Source: Caldilinea sp. (GTDB lineage Bacteria > Chloroflexota > Anaerolineae > Caldilineales > Caldilineaceae). Taken from it: a stretch of DNA of 13,003 bases. The position numbers and the translations under genes were made by a program. The stretch lies in contig JAPLGY010000195.1 in the NCBI GenBank assembly GCA_026389955.1, forward strand, positions 1-13,003. Reading direction: 5' to 3'. Under the pieces are notes generated by a model that was given only the letters and a program-made list of their open reading frames with translations, did no database searches and was not told the origin of the DNA. Each line of letters starts with the position of its first letter. The first letter of the stretch is position 1. This document shows, piece by piece, positions 1-8,775 of the stretch.

Positions 1-123
1 TGCACGCTCCAGGTGAGCGCCTCCGGTCAGATAGTTCAGAGGGCCGTTGCCGGGGGAATCCCCGATCACCAGCAGCGCGTCCAAATTGCGTTCTGCCATC
101 AGGCGATCCAGTTCTTGTTTCAC
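1..123 (-). CDS. M24-family metallopeptidase (Xaa-Pro aminopeptidase/creatinase-like), N-terminal fragment
   Basis: The first 41 codons of a minus-strand gene that continues past the left edge of the window. It starts with GTG at 123-121. A GGAGGG ribosome binding site at 128-133 lies 4 bases upstream, which supports this start. The visible residues include MAERNLDALLV and, further on, NYLTGG. An opening helix followed by a short beta strand (LDALLV) and a Tyr-Leu-Thr-Gly turn is typical of the creatinase/prolidase N-terminal domain that precedes M24 pita-bread peptidases. Those enzymes cleave the bond before proline in peptides, usually in the cytoplasm with two metal ions. The catalytic domain is outside the window, so activity cannot be judged. 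The gene is divergent from the glgC pair and shares its upstream region. The family call is good and the exact enzyme is not determined. Confidence 0.7.
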   Translation of the reverse strand, partial: MKQELDRLMAERNLDALLVIGDSPGNGPLNYLTGGAHLERA

Positions 124-174
124 GATTCCCTCCACGCTTTTACAGGCTGTCTGGTTTTTGCGACACACGATTGG

Positions 175-200
175 GGTGCCTCGGGGTTTTTGCAGGCACC
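175..200. repeat. Inverted repeat with 7-bp arms between glgC and the M24 gene
   Basis: GGTGCCT (175-181) and AGGCACC (194-200) are perfect inverted arms with a 12-base loop. If the weak minus-strand promoter at 208-236 is real, this hairpin would sit at the very 5' end of the M24 gene's leader. It is short enough to be chance. No T-run follows, so it is not a convincing terminator. Confidence 0.35.
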
Positions 201-207
201 TATTTTC

Positions 208-236
208 AGCCTACCATGCTTTGTAGAGTCCGGCAA
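208..236 (-). promoter_or_regulatory. Possible promoter of the M24 peptidase gene
   Basis: Read on the minus strand, TTGCCG (236-231) is followed after 17 bases by TAGGCT (213-208), with TGG just before the -10 giving an extended -10 shape. The match to consensus is weak in the -10 box. Transcription would begin near 201 and leave a leader of about 78 bases. Confidence 0.3.
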
Positions 237-296
237 GCGTACCGAGGTTGGGGCTGCCTGTCTGGGCACAAAATCGTTTCCTTGCTGCGGTACAGG

Positions 297-325
297 TTGG
301 CAGATCGGGGGAGTTCTTCTACAAT
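297..325 (+). promoter_or_regulatory. Sigma-70-type promoter of the glgC pair
   Basis: TTGGCA (297-302) and TACAAT (320-325) are separated by exactly 17 bases, and each box matches the sigma-70 consensus at five of six positions. Transcription would begin near 332, giving a leader of about 49 bases before the ATG at 381. It is the best two-box promoter in the window and would drive both glgC-type genes. Confidence 0.6.
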
Positions 326-380
326 GGGAGAGAACACCTCGATACAAGCGCCATTGTTGACTTGAACGGGAAGGATGCCC

Positions 381-1637
381 ATGCGAACGATTGCCATGAT
401 TCTGGCTGGCGGGGAAGGGACGCGATTGACGGTCTTGTCGGAGGAGCGCGCAAAGCCGGCGGTGCCTTTTGCCGGCAAGTTTCGGATCATTGATTTTACG
501 ATCAGCAACTGTGTGAACAGCGGGATTTATACGGTCGGCATTTTGACGCAGTATCGGCCTCACAGCCTCAACGACCACATCGGAATTGGCAAGCCGTGGG
601 ATCTGGACCGCAGCCGTGGGGGGGTGCGTCTTCTGCAACCCTATCAGGCACGGCAGGGCCAGAACTGGTATGCCGGCACGGCCGATGCCATCTACCAGAA
701 TTTCAATTTTATCCACGAAAATCGTGCCGACAACGTCGTCATTCTTTCTGGCGACCACATTTACAAGATGGATTACCGTCCGATGATCGACTACCATCTG
801 GCCAAGGGGGCTGATTTGACGGTCGGGGTCATGCCAGTTCCGCTGGAAGAGACACATCGGTTCGGCATCATGATGGTGGACGACGAACAGCGGATTGTAC
901 AGTTCTACGAGAAACCCAAGAATCGGGACAAAGGGAACCTGGCCTCGATGGGGATCTATGTGTTCAACGCCCACACACTGGAGCGGCGGCTGGGTGAGGG
1001 GCGGCCGGAGGCCCCGCGCAACGACTTTGGCAAGGATATCATTCCGGCCATGATTGGGGCTGGCGACAATGTCTTTGCGTATCGTTTTGAAGGCTACTGG
1101 GTCGACGTTGGCACAGTAGACGCTTACTGGACAACCAGCCTCGAACTTTTGGGGCCCAGCCCTGCCCTGGACCTGTACAGCGACAAATGGCCGATCCTCA
1201 CCAAGTCTGAAGAGCGTCCGCCGGTCAAAGTCGGTCCGCAGGCCAAGATCGTCAACAGCATGGTGTCCAACGGGTGTATTGTGCGCGGGTTGGTGGTCAA
1301 CAGCGTGTTGAGCCCCGGGGTCTATGTCAGCCCGGGCGCGGTGGTCCAGGACAGTGTGGTCATGAACGACAGCTGGATCGGGCCGGGTGCCCGGCTGGAT
1401 CGGGTGGTTGTCGACAAAAAGGTGGTGGTCGGTGCCGGTGCTGTCGTCGGGACCGGCGACAGCACGGTGCCCAACGAACAGATGCCTGACCGTCTTTTTG
1501 CAGGGATCACAGTGGTCGGCAAGCATGCCTATGTTCCAGACGGCGCCCAGGTCGGCCGCAATGTGTTGATCAACAGCGGACGCAATGAGACCGACTTCCC
1601 ATCCGACAAAGTGGTTGCCGACGGCAAAACGGTTTAG
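381..1637 (+). CDS. glgC: Glucose-1-phosphate adenylyltransferase (ADP-glucose pyrophosphorylase), catalytic
   Basis: Makes ADP-glucose from ATP and glucose-1-phosphate, the committed step of bacterial glycogen synthesis in the cytoplasm. The product is 418 residues, close to E. coli GlgC (431). The N-terminal nucleotidyltransferase domain has GGEGTRL with Arg15, then RAKPAVPF with Lys25; these correspond to the catalytically important Arg32 and Lys42 of E. coli. NWY (Tyr97, ATP-site position), GDHIYKMDY (Asp125, Lys129) and EKP (Lys178, glucose-1-phosphate ligand) are all present. The C-terminal third, from about residue 285, is a left-handed beta-helix. The E. coli fructose-bisphosphate-site Lys39 corresponds to Glu22 here, so the activator may differ. 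I chose ATG 381 because AAGGA lies 5 bases upstream; an in-frame ATG at 375 would add two residues. It is first in a two-gene operon with the degenerate paralog. Confidence 0.96.
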   Translation: MRTIAMILAGGEGTRLTVLSEERAKPAVPFAGKFRIIDFTISNCVNSGIYTVGILTQYRPHSLNDHIGIGKPWDLDRSRGGVRLLQPYQARQGQNWYAGTADAIYQNFNFIHENRADNVVILSGDHIYKMDYRPMIDYHLAKGADLTVGVMPVPLEETHRFGIMMVDDEQRIVQFYEKPKNRDKGNLASMGIYVFNAHTLERRLGEGRPEAPRNDFGKDIIPAMIGAGDNVFAYRFEGYWVDVGTVDAYWTTSLELLGPSPALDLYSDKWPILTKSEERPPVKVGPQAKIVNSMVSNGCIVRGLVVNSVLSPGVYVSPGAVVQDSVVMNDSWIGPGARLDRVVVDKKVVVGAGAVVGTGDSTVPNEQMPDRLFAGITVVGKHAYVPDGAQVGRNVLINSGRNETDFPSDKVVADGKTV

Positions 1638-1649
1638 GAGAAACAGAAG

Positions 1650-2909
<1,260 letters not shown>

Positions 2910-2938
2910 CTTGGGAAGCGCAGCGGCTCCAGCCACGT

Positions 2939-5518
2939 TTATTCTGAACGGATCGCGATCGCTGGGGCTGTGCCGCCCAGCTTCCAGGCAGGGTAGAGAC
3001 CTGCCAGAAGAGCCGCGAAGAGCGCAACACCGAACGCCTGTACGAATTCCAGCGGGTCGAGCAGCAGGGTCAATGTCCAGCCGAACGAACGCAGATTGAT
3101 GATGTAGATCAAAATCACAGCGAGCAGCAGGCCGGTCGGCAAAGCCAGCAGACCGGCCACGCCGCCGATCAGCCCGGTTTCCAACAAAGAGAGCCGCCAA
3201 AGCTGCCAGCGGGTCATGCCAGTGGCGCGCAGGACGCCGATCTCCCGGCTGCGTTCGAGCTGCAGGCTCATCAACGTGCTCAAAATGCCAATAAAGGCCA
3301 CAAGCGCAGCCAGCAGCTGCAGGGCCACTGTGATGGTAAAGGTGCGGTCAAAGACGTCGAGGGCATTTTGGCGCAGACCGCGGTTGGAACGCACCAACAG
3401 CTCCTCCGCGCCGGCAAAGGTCGCCCGCAGTTCCTGCACCTTGGCATCTACCTCGACACCAGGCGCTACAAACAAAGCCACCCCTGAGATGCGGTCGTCC
3501 ATATACCAGCTGCGGTAGACCGCGTCGTCCATGAAAACAACCGACCGGACGTCGAAATCGACTGTAACCCCGGCGATCGAAAAGGCTTGCTCCCCCCGAT
3601 CGGTCTGGAGATACAACGTGTCGCCCGCTTCCAGCTTCAGCCGGTGGGCCATCGGTTCGTTGACCAGAATAGAGCCTGTCCGCACAGCCTGCCAGGTCGT
3701 TTGCCAGTCCCCCAGTGCGTTGCGATAGCGGCGGTCGGCGCCAGCCAGGTCGTCGCTCAAGGCCACCAGATGGATGGGCAGAATGTCGCCGCCGGGTGCA
3801 GTGGTGGCCACCACTTCGACCCCCCGGGTGGTCGCTGCCCTGGCGATGCCCGGAAATGAAGAGAGGCTGTCCAACAGTGTCGGTGCCAGCGTGCTGGCGG
3901 CCGCACTGGAGCTCACCCCGGGCGGTGAGAGAAAGATGTCCGCCTGCAGCACGTCATCCAGCCACAAGACCACGGTCTGGCGAAAACTGCCGATCATGAT
4001 GCCAACCCCGATGATCACGCTGACCGCCACCATCAAGGCGGCCACGGCGACGGCGACCCGACTCAACGACCGGGTCACCGTGCGCGGGGCCATCCGCATC
4101 AGCAGCCCGCGCCGCTGGACCAGCCGCTCGGCCAGAGCCATCAGCCACAACGTCAGCTGCGGCGTCAACAGCGCCACCCCGATCACAGCCGCAAAGAGGC
4201 CGGCAAAGGTGAACACCAGCGGCCAGTCGGGCAACATCAAACCAACACTCAGCGCAAGAAACGCCAGCCCAGCCAGCGAAAGCCAAGGCAAGATCCGCAG
4301 GGCCCGTTCCTCCACGTTGCTGCGCTTGAGCGCCCCGGCTGGCGGCACGCTGGTGGCCTCCCAGGCCGGGAAGGCTGCACCGATCGCTGCCGCTGCCAGC
4401 CCGATCGCCCCCCCTTTGACCAAGGTCCAGGCCGGGACGGTCATCTCCCGCACGGAGACCACAAAGAAAAGATCGTTGACCGTCTGGGTGACCAGCTGCA
4501 CGGTGCTGCGCCCCAGCAGGACCCCAAGCCCCAGCCCCAAGAGCGTGCCCAACGCGCCGAGCACCATCGCCTCTCCCAGCACCAGACCAAAAATTTCCCC
4601 CCGTGTCATGCCCAACGCACGCAGGCTGCCCAGCACCGGACGCCGTTGGACCACACTGAAGGTGACCGTGTTGTAGATCAAAAACATGCCGACGACCAGA
4701 GCCAGAAGGCTCAACGCCGTCAGGTTGAGCTGAAAAGCAGCCGTCATCTCCCCGACCGCACCGGCACGTGCCCCGGCCGGGTCAATGCGCGCGCCAGGCG
4801 GCAGCAGCGCAGCCAGCTTTGCCAGCTGCTCCTCCCCCTCTGCACCCGGCGGGACAATCAGGTCGATGCGGTCCAGCCGGCCAACCTTGTTCAACACTTC
4901 CTGGGCCGTGGCAATGTCGGTGGCCAGCAACCCATCCAGCGCACGCCGACTCAGATCGTCGGAGGGCTCGAGCAGCCCTGCAATCACTAGCTCGACACGA
5001 TCTGATCCGTGACGGACAGTGAGCCGGTCGCCGACTGCAAGCGCATAGCGCTCTGCGATTTCGCTGCTCAACAACACCGTGTTGGGCTGCACCATCAGCT
5101 CGCTGAGATAGGCAGCCGCCGGCCCCTGGGCCTGGTCACCTGGCCCCAGATAGCTGCGAAACGGGGCTTCTGCAAACGGATCCACCCCCAGCAGCTGCAT
5201 GGGCTGCCCATCCAGTGCCTCTGCAATGACATAGCTTTCCACGACCGGCGCGCTCCACCGGTAGGCAGCTACCGTACGAATGCGCGTGTAGAGCTCTTCG
5301 TCCAGCCCGCTGGGCCCCCCTCGAATCTGGTGGGTGGCCCTGCCCGCAACGGTTTCTGCCCCCAATGCAAAGGCTCGTTCGGCAGAACCGTTGGCCAGGT
5401 CGATCGCCACGATCATGGCAACCCCAATCGCAACCCCAAGGATCAGAAAAATGCTTTGCCAAGGACGACGCCAGGCGTGACGCCAGGCCTGACGGGCAAT
5501 CGAACGAAACGCGCTCAT
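2939..5518 (-). CDS. FtsX/MacB-type ABC transporter permease with two FtsX modules
   Basis: An 859-residue membrane protein, the permease half of a MacB/LolCDE-type (type VII) ABC system. These systems work by mechanotransmission and act on lipoproteins, peptides, drugs or envelope enzymes; the substrate here is unknown. A cytoplasmic basic start is followed by TM1 (about 21-42) and a large extracytoplasmic MacB_PCD-like domain. Next comes an FtsX bundle containing [16 protein letters not shown], then a central pair of membrane segments, a second extracytoplasmic domain, and a second FtsX bundle containing [15 protein letters not shown]. The two coupling motifs (RALGMTR, RATGMTR) mark the internal duplication, and about ten membrane helices are expected. 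I chose ATG 5518: it overlaps the upstream TGA as ATGA and has GGAG 8 bases upstream. A TTG at 5539 is a poorer start. No adaptor (MacA-like) gene is adjacent. It ends 29 bases from the convergent glgC paralog. Confidence 0.88.
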   Translation of the reverse strand: MSAFRSIARQAWRHAWRRPWQSIFLILGVAIGVAMIVAIDLANGSAERAFALGAETVAGRATHQIRGGPSGLDEELYTRIRTVAAYRWSAPVVESYVIAEALDGQPMQLLGVDPFAEAPFRSYLGPGDQAQGPAAAYLSELMVQPNTVLLSSEIAERYALAVGDRLTVRHGSDRVELVIAGLLEPSDDLSRRALDGLLATDIATAQEVLNKVGRLDRIDLIVPPGAEGEEQLAKLAALLPPGARIDPAGARAGAVGEMTAAFQLNLTALSLLALVVGMFLIYNTVTFSVVQRRPVLGSLRALGMTRGEIFGLVLGEAMVLGALGTLLGLGLGVLLGRSTVQLVTQTVNDLFFVVSVREMTVPAWTLVKGGAIGLAAAAIGAAFPAWEATSVPPAGALKRSNVEERALRILPWLSLAGLAFLALSVGLMLPDWPLVFTFAGLFAAVIGVALLTPQLTLWLMALAERLVQRRGLLMRMAPRTVTRSLSRVAVAVAALMVAVSVIIGVGIMIGSFRQTVVLWLDDVLQADIFLSPPGVSSSAAASTLAPTLLDSLSSFPGIARAATTRGVEVVATTAPGGDILPIHLVALSDDLAGADRRYRNALGDWQTTWQAVRTGSILVNEPMAHRLKLEAGDTLYLQTDRGEQAFSIAGVTVDFDVRSVVFMDDAVYRSWYMDDRISGVALFVAPGVEVDAKVQELRATFAGAEELLVRSNRGLRQNALDVFDRTFTITVALQLLAALVAFIGILSTLMSLQLERSREIGVLRATGMTRWQLWRLSLLETGLIGGVAGLLALPTGLLLAVILIYIINLRSFGWTLTLLLDPLEFVQAFGVALFAALLAGLYPAWKLGGTAPAIAIRSE

Positions 5519-6282
5519 ACGTTGTGCTCCGCTCGCCAAAGCTGGTCGCTCACCAGTTTGCCGTGGAGAAGATGCAGAACCCGATCGGCGCGTTGGGCCA
5601 CTTCGGGGGCGTGTGTGGCCATAAACAAAGTCTTGCCGCTGTCGCGCGTCAGCTCCAAAAGCAGGTTCAGCACCGTCTCCCCAGTGTCTTCGTCCAGGTT
5701 GCCGGTCGGCTCGTCGGCAAGAATCAGCAGTGGGTCGTGGGCCAGTGCACGGGCAATCGCCACGCGCTGCTGCTCTCCCCCGCTCAGCTTGTCTGGAAAG
5801 GTGTGCAGCCGGTTGCCCAGCCCGACCCGTTCCAGCAGATGGCGGGCACGCGGCTGGCTGCCAGCCAGCCCGTTGAGCTCCAGCGGCAGACTGACGTTTT
5901 CCAGCACGGTCAACGTAGGAATCAAATTGAAAAACTGAAAGACGATCCCGATATGCCGGCGGCGGAAGAGTGTCCGTTCCTGCTCGCCGAGTGCCGTCAG
6001 TTTGACCGCCGTCTGCCCAGTGTCGATGGTCACATCCCCGCGGCTGGGGGCATCAATCCCCGAGAGCAAATTGAGCAGTGTGCTTTTGCCACTGCCCGAT
6101 TTGCCCAGCAGACAGACAAACTCGCCTGCATAAAATTCGCGGTTCAGCTCGTCGAGAACCGTGCGGCTGACGCTGCCTTCTGTGTAGATTTTGGTCAGCG
6201 CTTCCAGCCGAATCAGCGGCGGCCGTGTTCCGTTCTCGCTGCTGGCAAGCTGTTCTGTTTGTTGTCCAAATTGCATCTTCAT
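5515..6282 (-). CDS. ABC transporter ATP-binding protein of the MacB/LolD type
   Basis: A 255-residue ATPase that powers the permease encoded immediately downstream. The nucleotide-binding motifs are complete and in order: Walker [10 protein letters not shown] (60-68), Q-loop FQFFNL with Gln116, signature LSGGEQQ (167-173), Walker B LLILADEP with Glu191, D-loop GNLD, and the H-loop His224 in MATH. Spacing and the [16 protein letters not shown] stretch are typical of the LolD/MacB branch. The first 20 or so residues are a polar, Gln/Glu-rich extension before the domain proper. I chose ATG 6282, with AGGGG 9 bases upstream; a TTG at 6327 would add 15 residues (MEQNSDNND...) and has no better support. 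The 4-base overlap with the permease implies translational coupling and a fixed subunit ratio. Confidence 0.93.
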   Translation of the reverse strand: MKMQFGQQTEQLASSENGTRPPLIRLEALTKIYTEGSVSRTVLDELNREFYAGEFVCLLGKSGSGKSTLLNLLSGIDAPSRGDVTIDTGQTAVKLTALGEQERTLFRRRHIGIVFQFFNLIPTLTVLENVSLPLELNGLAGSQPRARHLLERVGLGNRLHTFPDKLSGGEQQRVAIARALAHDPLLILADEPTGNLDEDTGETVLNLLLELTRDSGKTLFMATHAPEVAQRADRVLHLLHGKLVSDQLWRAEHNV

Positions 6283-6342
6283 CGTTCTTTGCCCCTTTTG
6301 ATCGTTGTTGTCGCTATTCTGTTCCAAGATTGCAAATCAATC

Positions 6343-6358
6343 TGTCGGCTTGCCGACA
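6343..6358. promoter_or_regulatory. 16-bp palindrome, possible operator of the ABC operon
   Basis: TGTCGGC (6343-6349) and GCCGACA (6352-6358) form perfect 7-bp arms separated by TT. The site is 61 bases upstream of the ABC ATPase start and about 47 bases upstream of the -35 box proposed for the lipoprotein gene. A short dyad of this size in a divergent intergenic region is typical of a dimeric repressor site, but no regulator gene is in the window and the protein is unknown. As RNA the 2-base loop would be too tight for a good hairpin, which favours a DNA-level role. Confidence 0.4.
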
Positions 6359-6404
6359 AACCCTGGCCAGAACCCCCAGGCCGCCGCCTGGATTGCTGAA
6401 AAGT

Positions 6405-6434
6405 TTGGGAAATCGGGTGGCCCTGTGGAATAAT
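6405..6434 (+). promoter_or_regulatory. Probable promoter of the SH3b lipoprotein gene
   Basis: TTGGGA (6405-6410) and AATAAT (6429-6434) are spaced by 18 bases. The -10 matches the sigma-70 consensus at five of six positions and the -35 at four. Transcription would begin near 6441 and leave a leader of about 125 bases carrying the hairpin at 6523-6549. Confidence 0.45.
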
Positions 6435-6522
6435 GAAGCTGCCCAAGTGGAGAGATGCCGTCGACCAGATGGGCGTTGGGCAAGAAACTTTAGGAGCAGC
6501 GAAAACGTTGCAGCAGAGATGC

Positions 6523-6549
6523 TCGTCCGCAGAGCGAATCTGCGGACGA
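6523..6549 (+). promoter_or_regulatory. Perfect 11-bp stem-loop in the leader of the SH3b lipoprotein gene
   Basis: TCGTCCGCAGA (6523-6533) and TCTGCGGACGA (6539-6549) are perfect inverted arms around the 5-base loop GCGAA. The stem ends 6 bases before the GGGAGG ribosome binding site at 6556. No T-run follows, so it is not an intrinsic terminator. It could protect the message, control ribosome access or bind a protein. The structure is certain from sequence and the role is inferred. Confidence 0.6.
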
Positions 6550-6565
6550 ACGACTGGGAGGGTGT

Positions 6566-7249
6566 ATGCAGATGAAATTTGTTTGTGCGCTGTTGACTGT
6601 AGGTTGTGGGATGTTGTTGTCGGCCTGTCAGCCCGTCACGGCTGACAGCATGGCCAGCGCACTGGCAGGTCAGCCAGCAGAGGCTCCAGCGCAAGGGGAG
6701 GGCGAGCCCGCTGTACGCGGCGCTGCAGGAGATCTCCCGGATGGAAACGCCGTAGCGACGGTGACCGCCTCTTCGCTGCGTGTGCGTGCGGAGCCCAGTG
6801 CCGGCGCTGAGGTGGTGGCTGGGGTCCGGCAAGGGGAGCAGTACAGTGTGATCGGACGCAGCAGCGACGGACTCTGGATCGAGCTGGCCATTCCGCGGGC
6901 TGTACAGGGACGTGGCTGGGTCTCGGCTGATTTTGTGACAGTCGCCGGTTCGGTGGCCGCTGCTGAAGTGATCGACGTTGCGCCGGCTGCGGCGGCTCAG
7001 AATGAAGCTGCCTCCCCTCCGCTGCCTGCAGGGATGGCGCGGGTCATCGCCGAGGGAGCCCGTTTACGGGTGCGTGCCGAGCCCTCGGCTGCCGCAGCGA
7101 TCGTGGGGTGGCTGCAGCCAGGCGAGCTGGTCCCTGTGACAGAGCGCTCCGCCGACGGTTTGTGGGCGCGGGTGGATGCCGGCGCTGGGGTTGAAAACCC
7201 GGAGGGTGGCTGGGTGCGGGTCGAATTTCTGCTTCTCGGCAGCGAATAA
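6566..7249 (+). CDS. Lipoprotein with two SH3b domains
   Basis: A 227-residue exported protein. It opens with Lys4, a hydrophobic stretch and a lipobox-like LLSAC, placing the lipidated Cys at 21, so it should be anchored on the outer face of the cytoplasmic membrane. After a low-complexity Ala/Gly/Glu linker there are two bacterial SH3 domains, about 65-127 and 158-225. They share LRVRAEPSA, a central Gly, SxDGLW, and a closing GWV, so they arose by internal duplication. Bacterial SH3b domains commonly bind peptidoglycan or peptides and often accompany wall enzymes; no catalytic domain is present here. GGGAGG (6556-6561) serves ATG 6566 at 4 bases or ATG 6572 at 10 bases, so the true start may be either. 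It lies upstream of a membrane protein and a penicillin-binding protein, consistent with a wall-associated role. Confidence 0.85.
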   Translation: MQMKFVCALLTVGCGMLLSACQPVTADSMASALAGQPAEAPAQGEGEPAVRGAAGDLPDGNAVATVTASSLRVRAEPSAGAEVVAGVRQGEQYSVIGRSSDGLWIELAIPRAVQGRGWVSADFVTVAGSVAAAEVIDVAPAAAAQNEAASPPLPAGMARVIAEGARLRVRAEPSAAAAIVGWLQPGELVPVTERSADGLWARVDAGAGVENPEGGWVRVEFLLLGSE

Positions 7250-7260
7250 CCCAGGGCACG

Positions 7261-7282
7261 CGCAGCCCCGCGTGGGGCTGTG
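7261..7282 (+). promoter_or_regulatory. Stem-loop between the SH3b lipoprotein and membrane protein genes
   Basis: CAGCCCC (7263-7269) and GGGGCTG (7274-7280) pair perfectly around GCGT. A C-G pair and a G-T wobble can extend the stem outward to 7261 and 7282. No T-run follows. It occupies part of the 67-base gap and ends 26 bases before the next ribosome binding site (7308). It could be a weak attenuator or an RNA processing or stability element that sets different expression of the two genes. Confidence 0.4.
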
Positions 7283-7316
7283 TCAGGCGAATCGGCCTGG
7301 AGCAAGCGGAGGAACG

Positions 7317-8762
7317 GTGGCAGAGATGCGCGAGGCCGCAGCCGGACGGCGGCAGCAAAGAGCAGTCGCCCTGCTGCATGGTTGTGCCCTGCTTCTGCTG
7401 GGAATGCACCTCTATGCGCGCACACTGCCAGCAAGCCCTGACCCGGTCCCTGCGCTTCACAGCGCCGAGACGGCCTGGTGGGGAGTTTGGCCGGCAACCT
7501 ATCTGCCGCTGTGGGGAGTTTGGCTGGGAGTCTTGGGGGTGTGTGCCCCGATCGTCTGGTACTGGTGGGGCGGTCGGCAGACCGTCTCCAGCAGTGCCAG
7601 ACGCAGCTGGCCCGAGTGGCTGCTGCCGGGAGTCAGTGTCGGACTGGCCGTTGCGTTTGTGCTCTTCCCGATCGCACACACCCGTTGGGGAGACGCCTTC
7701 ATCCTGGCCAAAGGAATTGCCTTCCCAGACCCTGTATTGCGCCTGACGCGTTCCTGGCAGGCACCGTTGGATGTGGCGCTGCACAGCCAGCTTTGGCACT
7801 TGCTGCATGGCCCGCTCAAATGGGAAGATGCGGTGCCCGTCTATCGGTGGTTGAGCCCTCTCGCCGGCATTGTGTACCTGTCCGCCGTGCTGGCACTGAG
7901 CCGTCTGCCGTTGTTGGCTCCGGTCTGGTTGTCTTACGGCCTGTTGGTGACCCTTGGCCTGGTCCAGCTTTTTTTTGGCTATATCGAAAATTACAGCTTC
8001 GCAGCGGCAGCCGTACTGGCCTACCTGTGGCTGGCCCTGGCTGTGCTCGGCGGCCGCCGCCCGCTCTGGCTGGCAGCCACGGTGCTGGCCTTGGCCCATG
8101 CGTTTCATCCGAGCACGATCGTGCTGGCCCCCAGCCTGCTTTGTCTGGGATGGTTGGCGGCTACCAACCGCTCCCAGAGTTTCCTGGCCGTCGCTCTCCA
8201 GATTTTGTTGCCTATGCTGGCGATAGGAGGCGCTGTCTGGGGGCTGATGGAGGCCAGCGGCCACGGGGTGATCCGGCTGTGGACCACAGACCGCCCCGGC
8301 GGGGGGGATGCCAGCTGGTTTGTGCCGCTGCTGGAGACCACGACGCGCTGGGAGCGCTATACGATGTTCAGCTGGCCACACCTGCGTGACTGGCTGAACA
8401 ACCAGCTGCTGGTGGCGCCGGCTGTGCTGCCAGCACTGCTGGTGGCTGGACTGAGCCTGCGCGGCACCCCGGAGGAGAAGAGCCCGCTGCAGCGGCAGGC
8501 AGTACAACTGTTGCAGCTGGCCAGTGGCAGCTATCTGTTGTTTACCTTTGTGTGGAACCCGGACTATGGGGGGCAGCGGGACTGGGATCTCTTCAGCCTG
8601 GCGGCGTTGCCGACGACAGTCTTGTTGGCCCTCTGGCTGCCGACAAGACTCCCACGCCCCGCCCTGTGGGGGGGGATGCTGCCGCTGCTGGCCCTGCAGG
8701 CCTGGCACACCGCAGCCTGGATCTACCAAAATACCCTGCCTTGGCAGTGGCCAGATGGATGA
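7317..8762 (+). CDS. Polytopic membrane protein, possibly GT-C-type glycosyltransferase-like
   Basis: A 481-residue integral membrane protein with about nine or ten hydrophobic segments and short loops. Points of note are a loop with [11 protein letters not shown] (near 123-133), FGYIENYSF in the middle, [10 protein letters not shown] after it, and [15 protein letters not shown] near the C-terminus. From memory, an RDWDLF motif late in a many-pass protein recurs in uncharacterised bacterial membrane proteins that resemble GT-C transferases using polyprenyl-phosphate sugars. The acidic residues in the early loop would suit that fold. This is an inference and no diagnostic GT motif is conclusive. 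GTG 7317 has GGAGG (7308-7312) 4 bases upstream; ATG 7326 is the alternative. The reading frame stays open upstream into the lipoprotein gene, but that part has no good start. It ends 13 bases before the penicillin-binding protein gene, suggesting co-transcription. Confidence 0.7.
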   Translation: MAEMREAAAGRRQQRAVALLHGCALLLLGMHLYARTLPASPDPVPALHSAETAWWGVWPATYLPLWGVWLGVLGVCAPIVWYWWGGRQTVSSSARRSWPEWLLPGVSVGLAVAFVLFPIAHTRWGDAFILAKGIAFPDPVLRLTRSWQAPLDVALHSQLWHLLHGPLKWEDAVPVYRWLSPLAGIVYLSAVLALSRLPLLAPVWLSYGLLVTLGLVQLFFGYIENYSFAAAAVLAYLWLALAVLGGRRPLWLAATVLALAHAFHPSTIVLAPSLLCLGWLAATNRSQSFLAVALQILLPMLAIGGAVWGLMEASGHGVIRLWTTDRPGGGDASWFVPLLETTTRWERYTMFSWPHLRDWLNNQLLVAPAVLPALLVAGLSLRGTPEEKSPLQRQAVQLLQLASGSYLLFTFVWNPDYGGQRDWDLFSLAALPTTVLLALWLPTRLPRPALWGGMLPLLALQAWHTAAWIYQNTLPWQWPDG

Positions 8763-8775
8763 GCATCGCTGAACC

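Noticed and set aside
2955..2962. GCGATCGC, the cyanobacterial HIP1 octamer, here and at 9607-9614 and 11566-11573
   Set aside because: Three copies in 13 kb of GC-rich DNA is only slightly above chance and nothing else points to a cyanobacterium.
3774..4676. A 300-codon plus-strand open frame inside the ABC permease gene
   Set aside because: Its Ser/Thr/Arg-rich translation has no known motif, and the minus-strand permease is continuous through it with clear FtsX features.
7176..7316. An upstream ATG at 7176 for the membrane protein
   Set aside because: That start lies inside the lipoprotein gene and adds a non-membrane, Arg/Asn/Ala-rich segment. GTG 7317 has a GGAGG in front.
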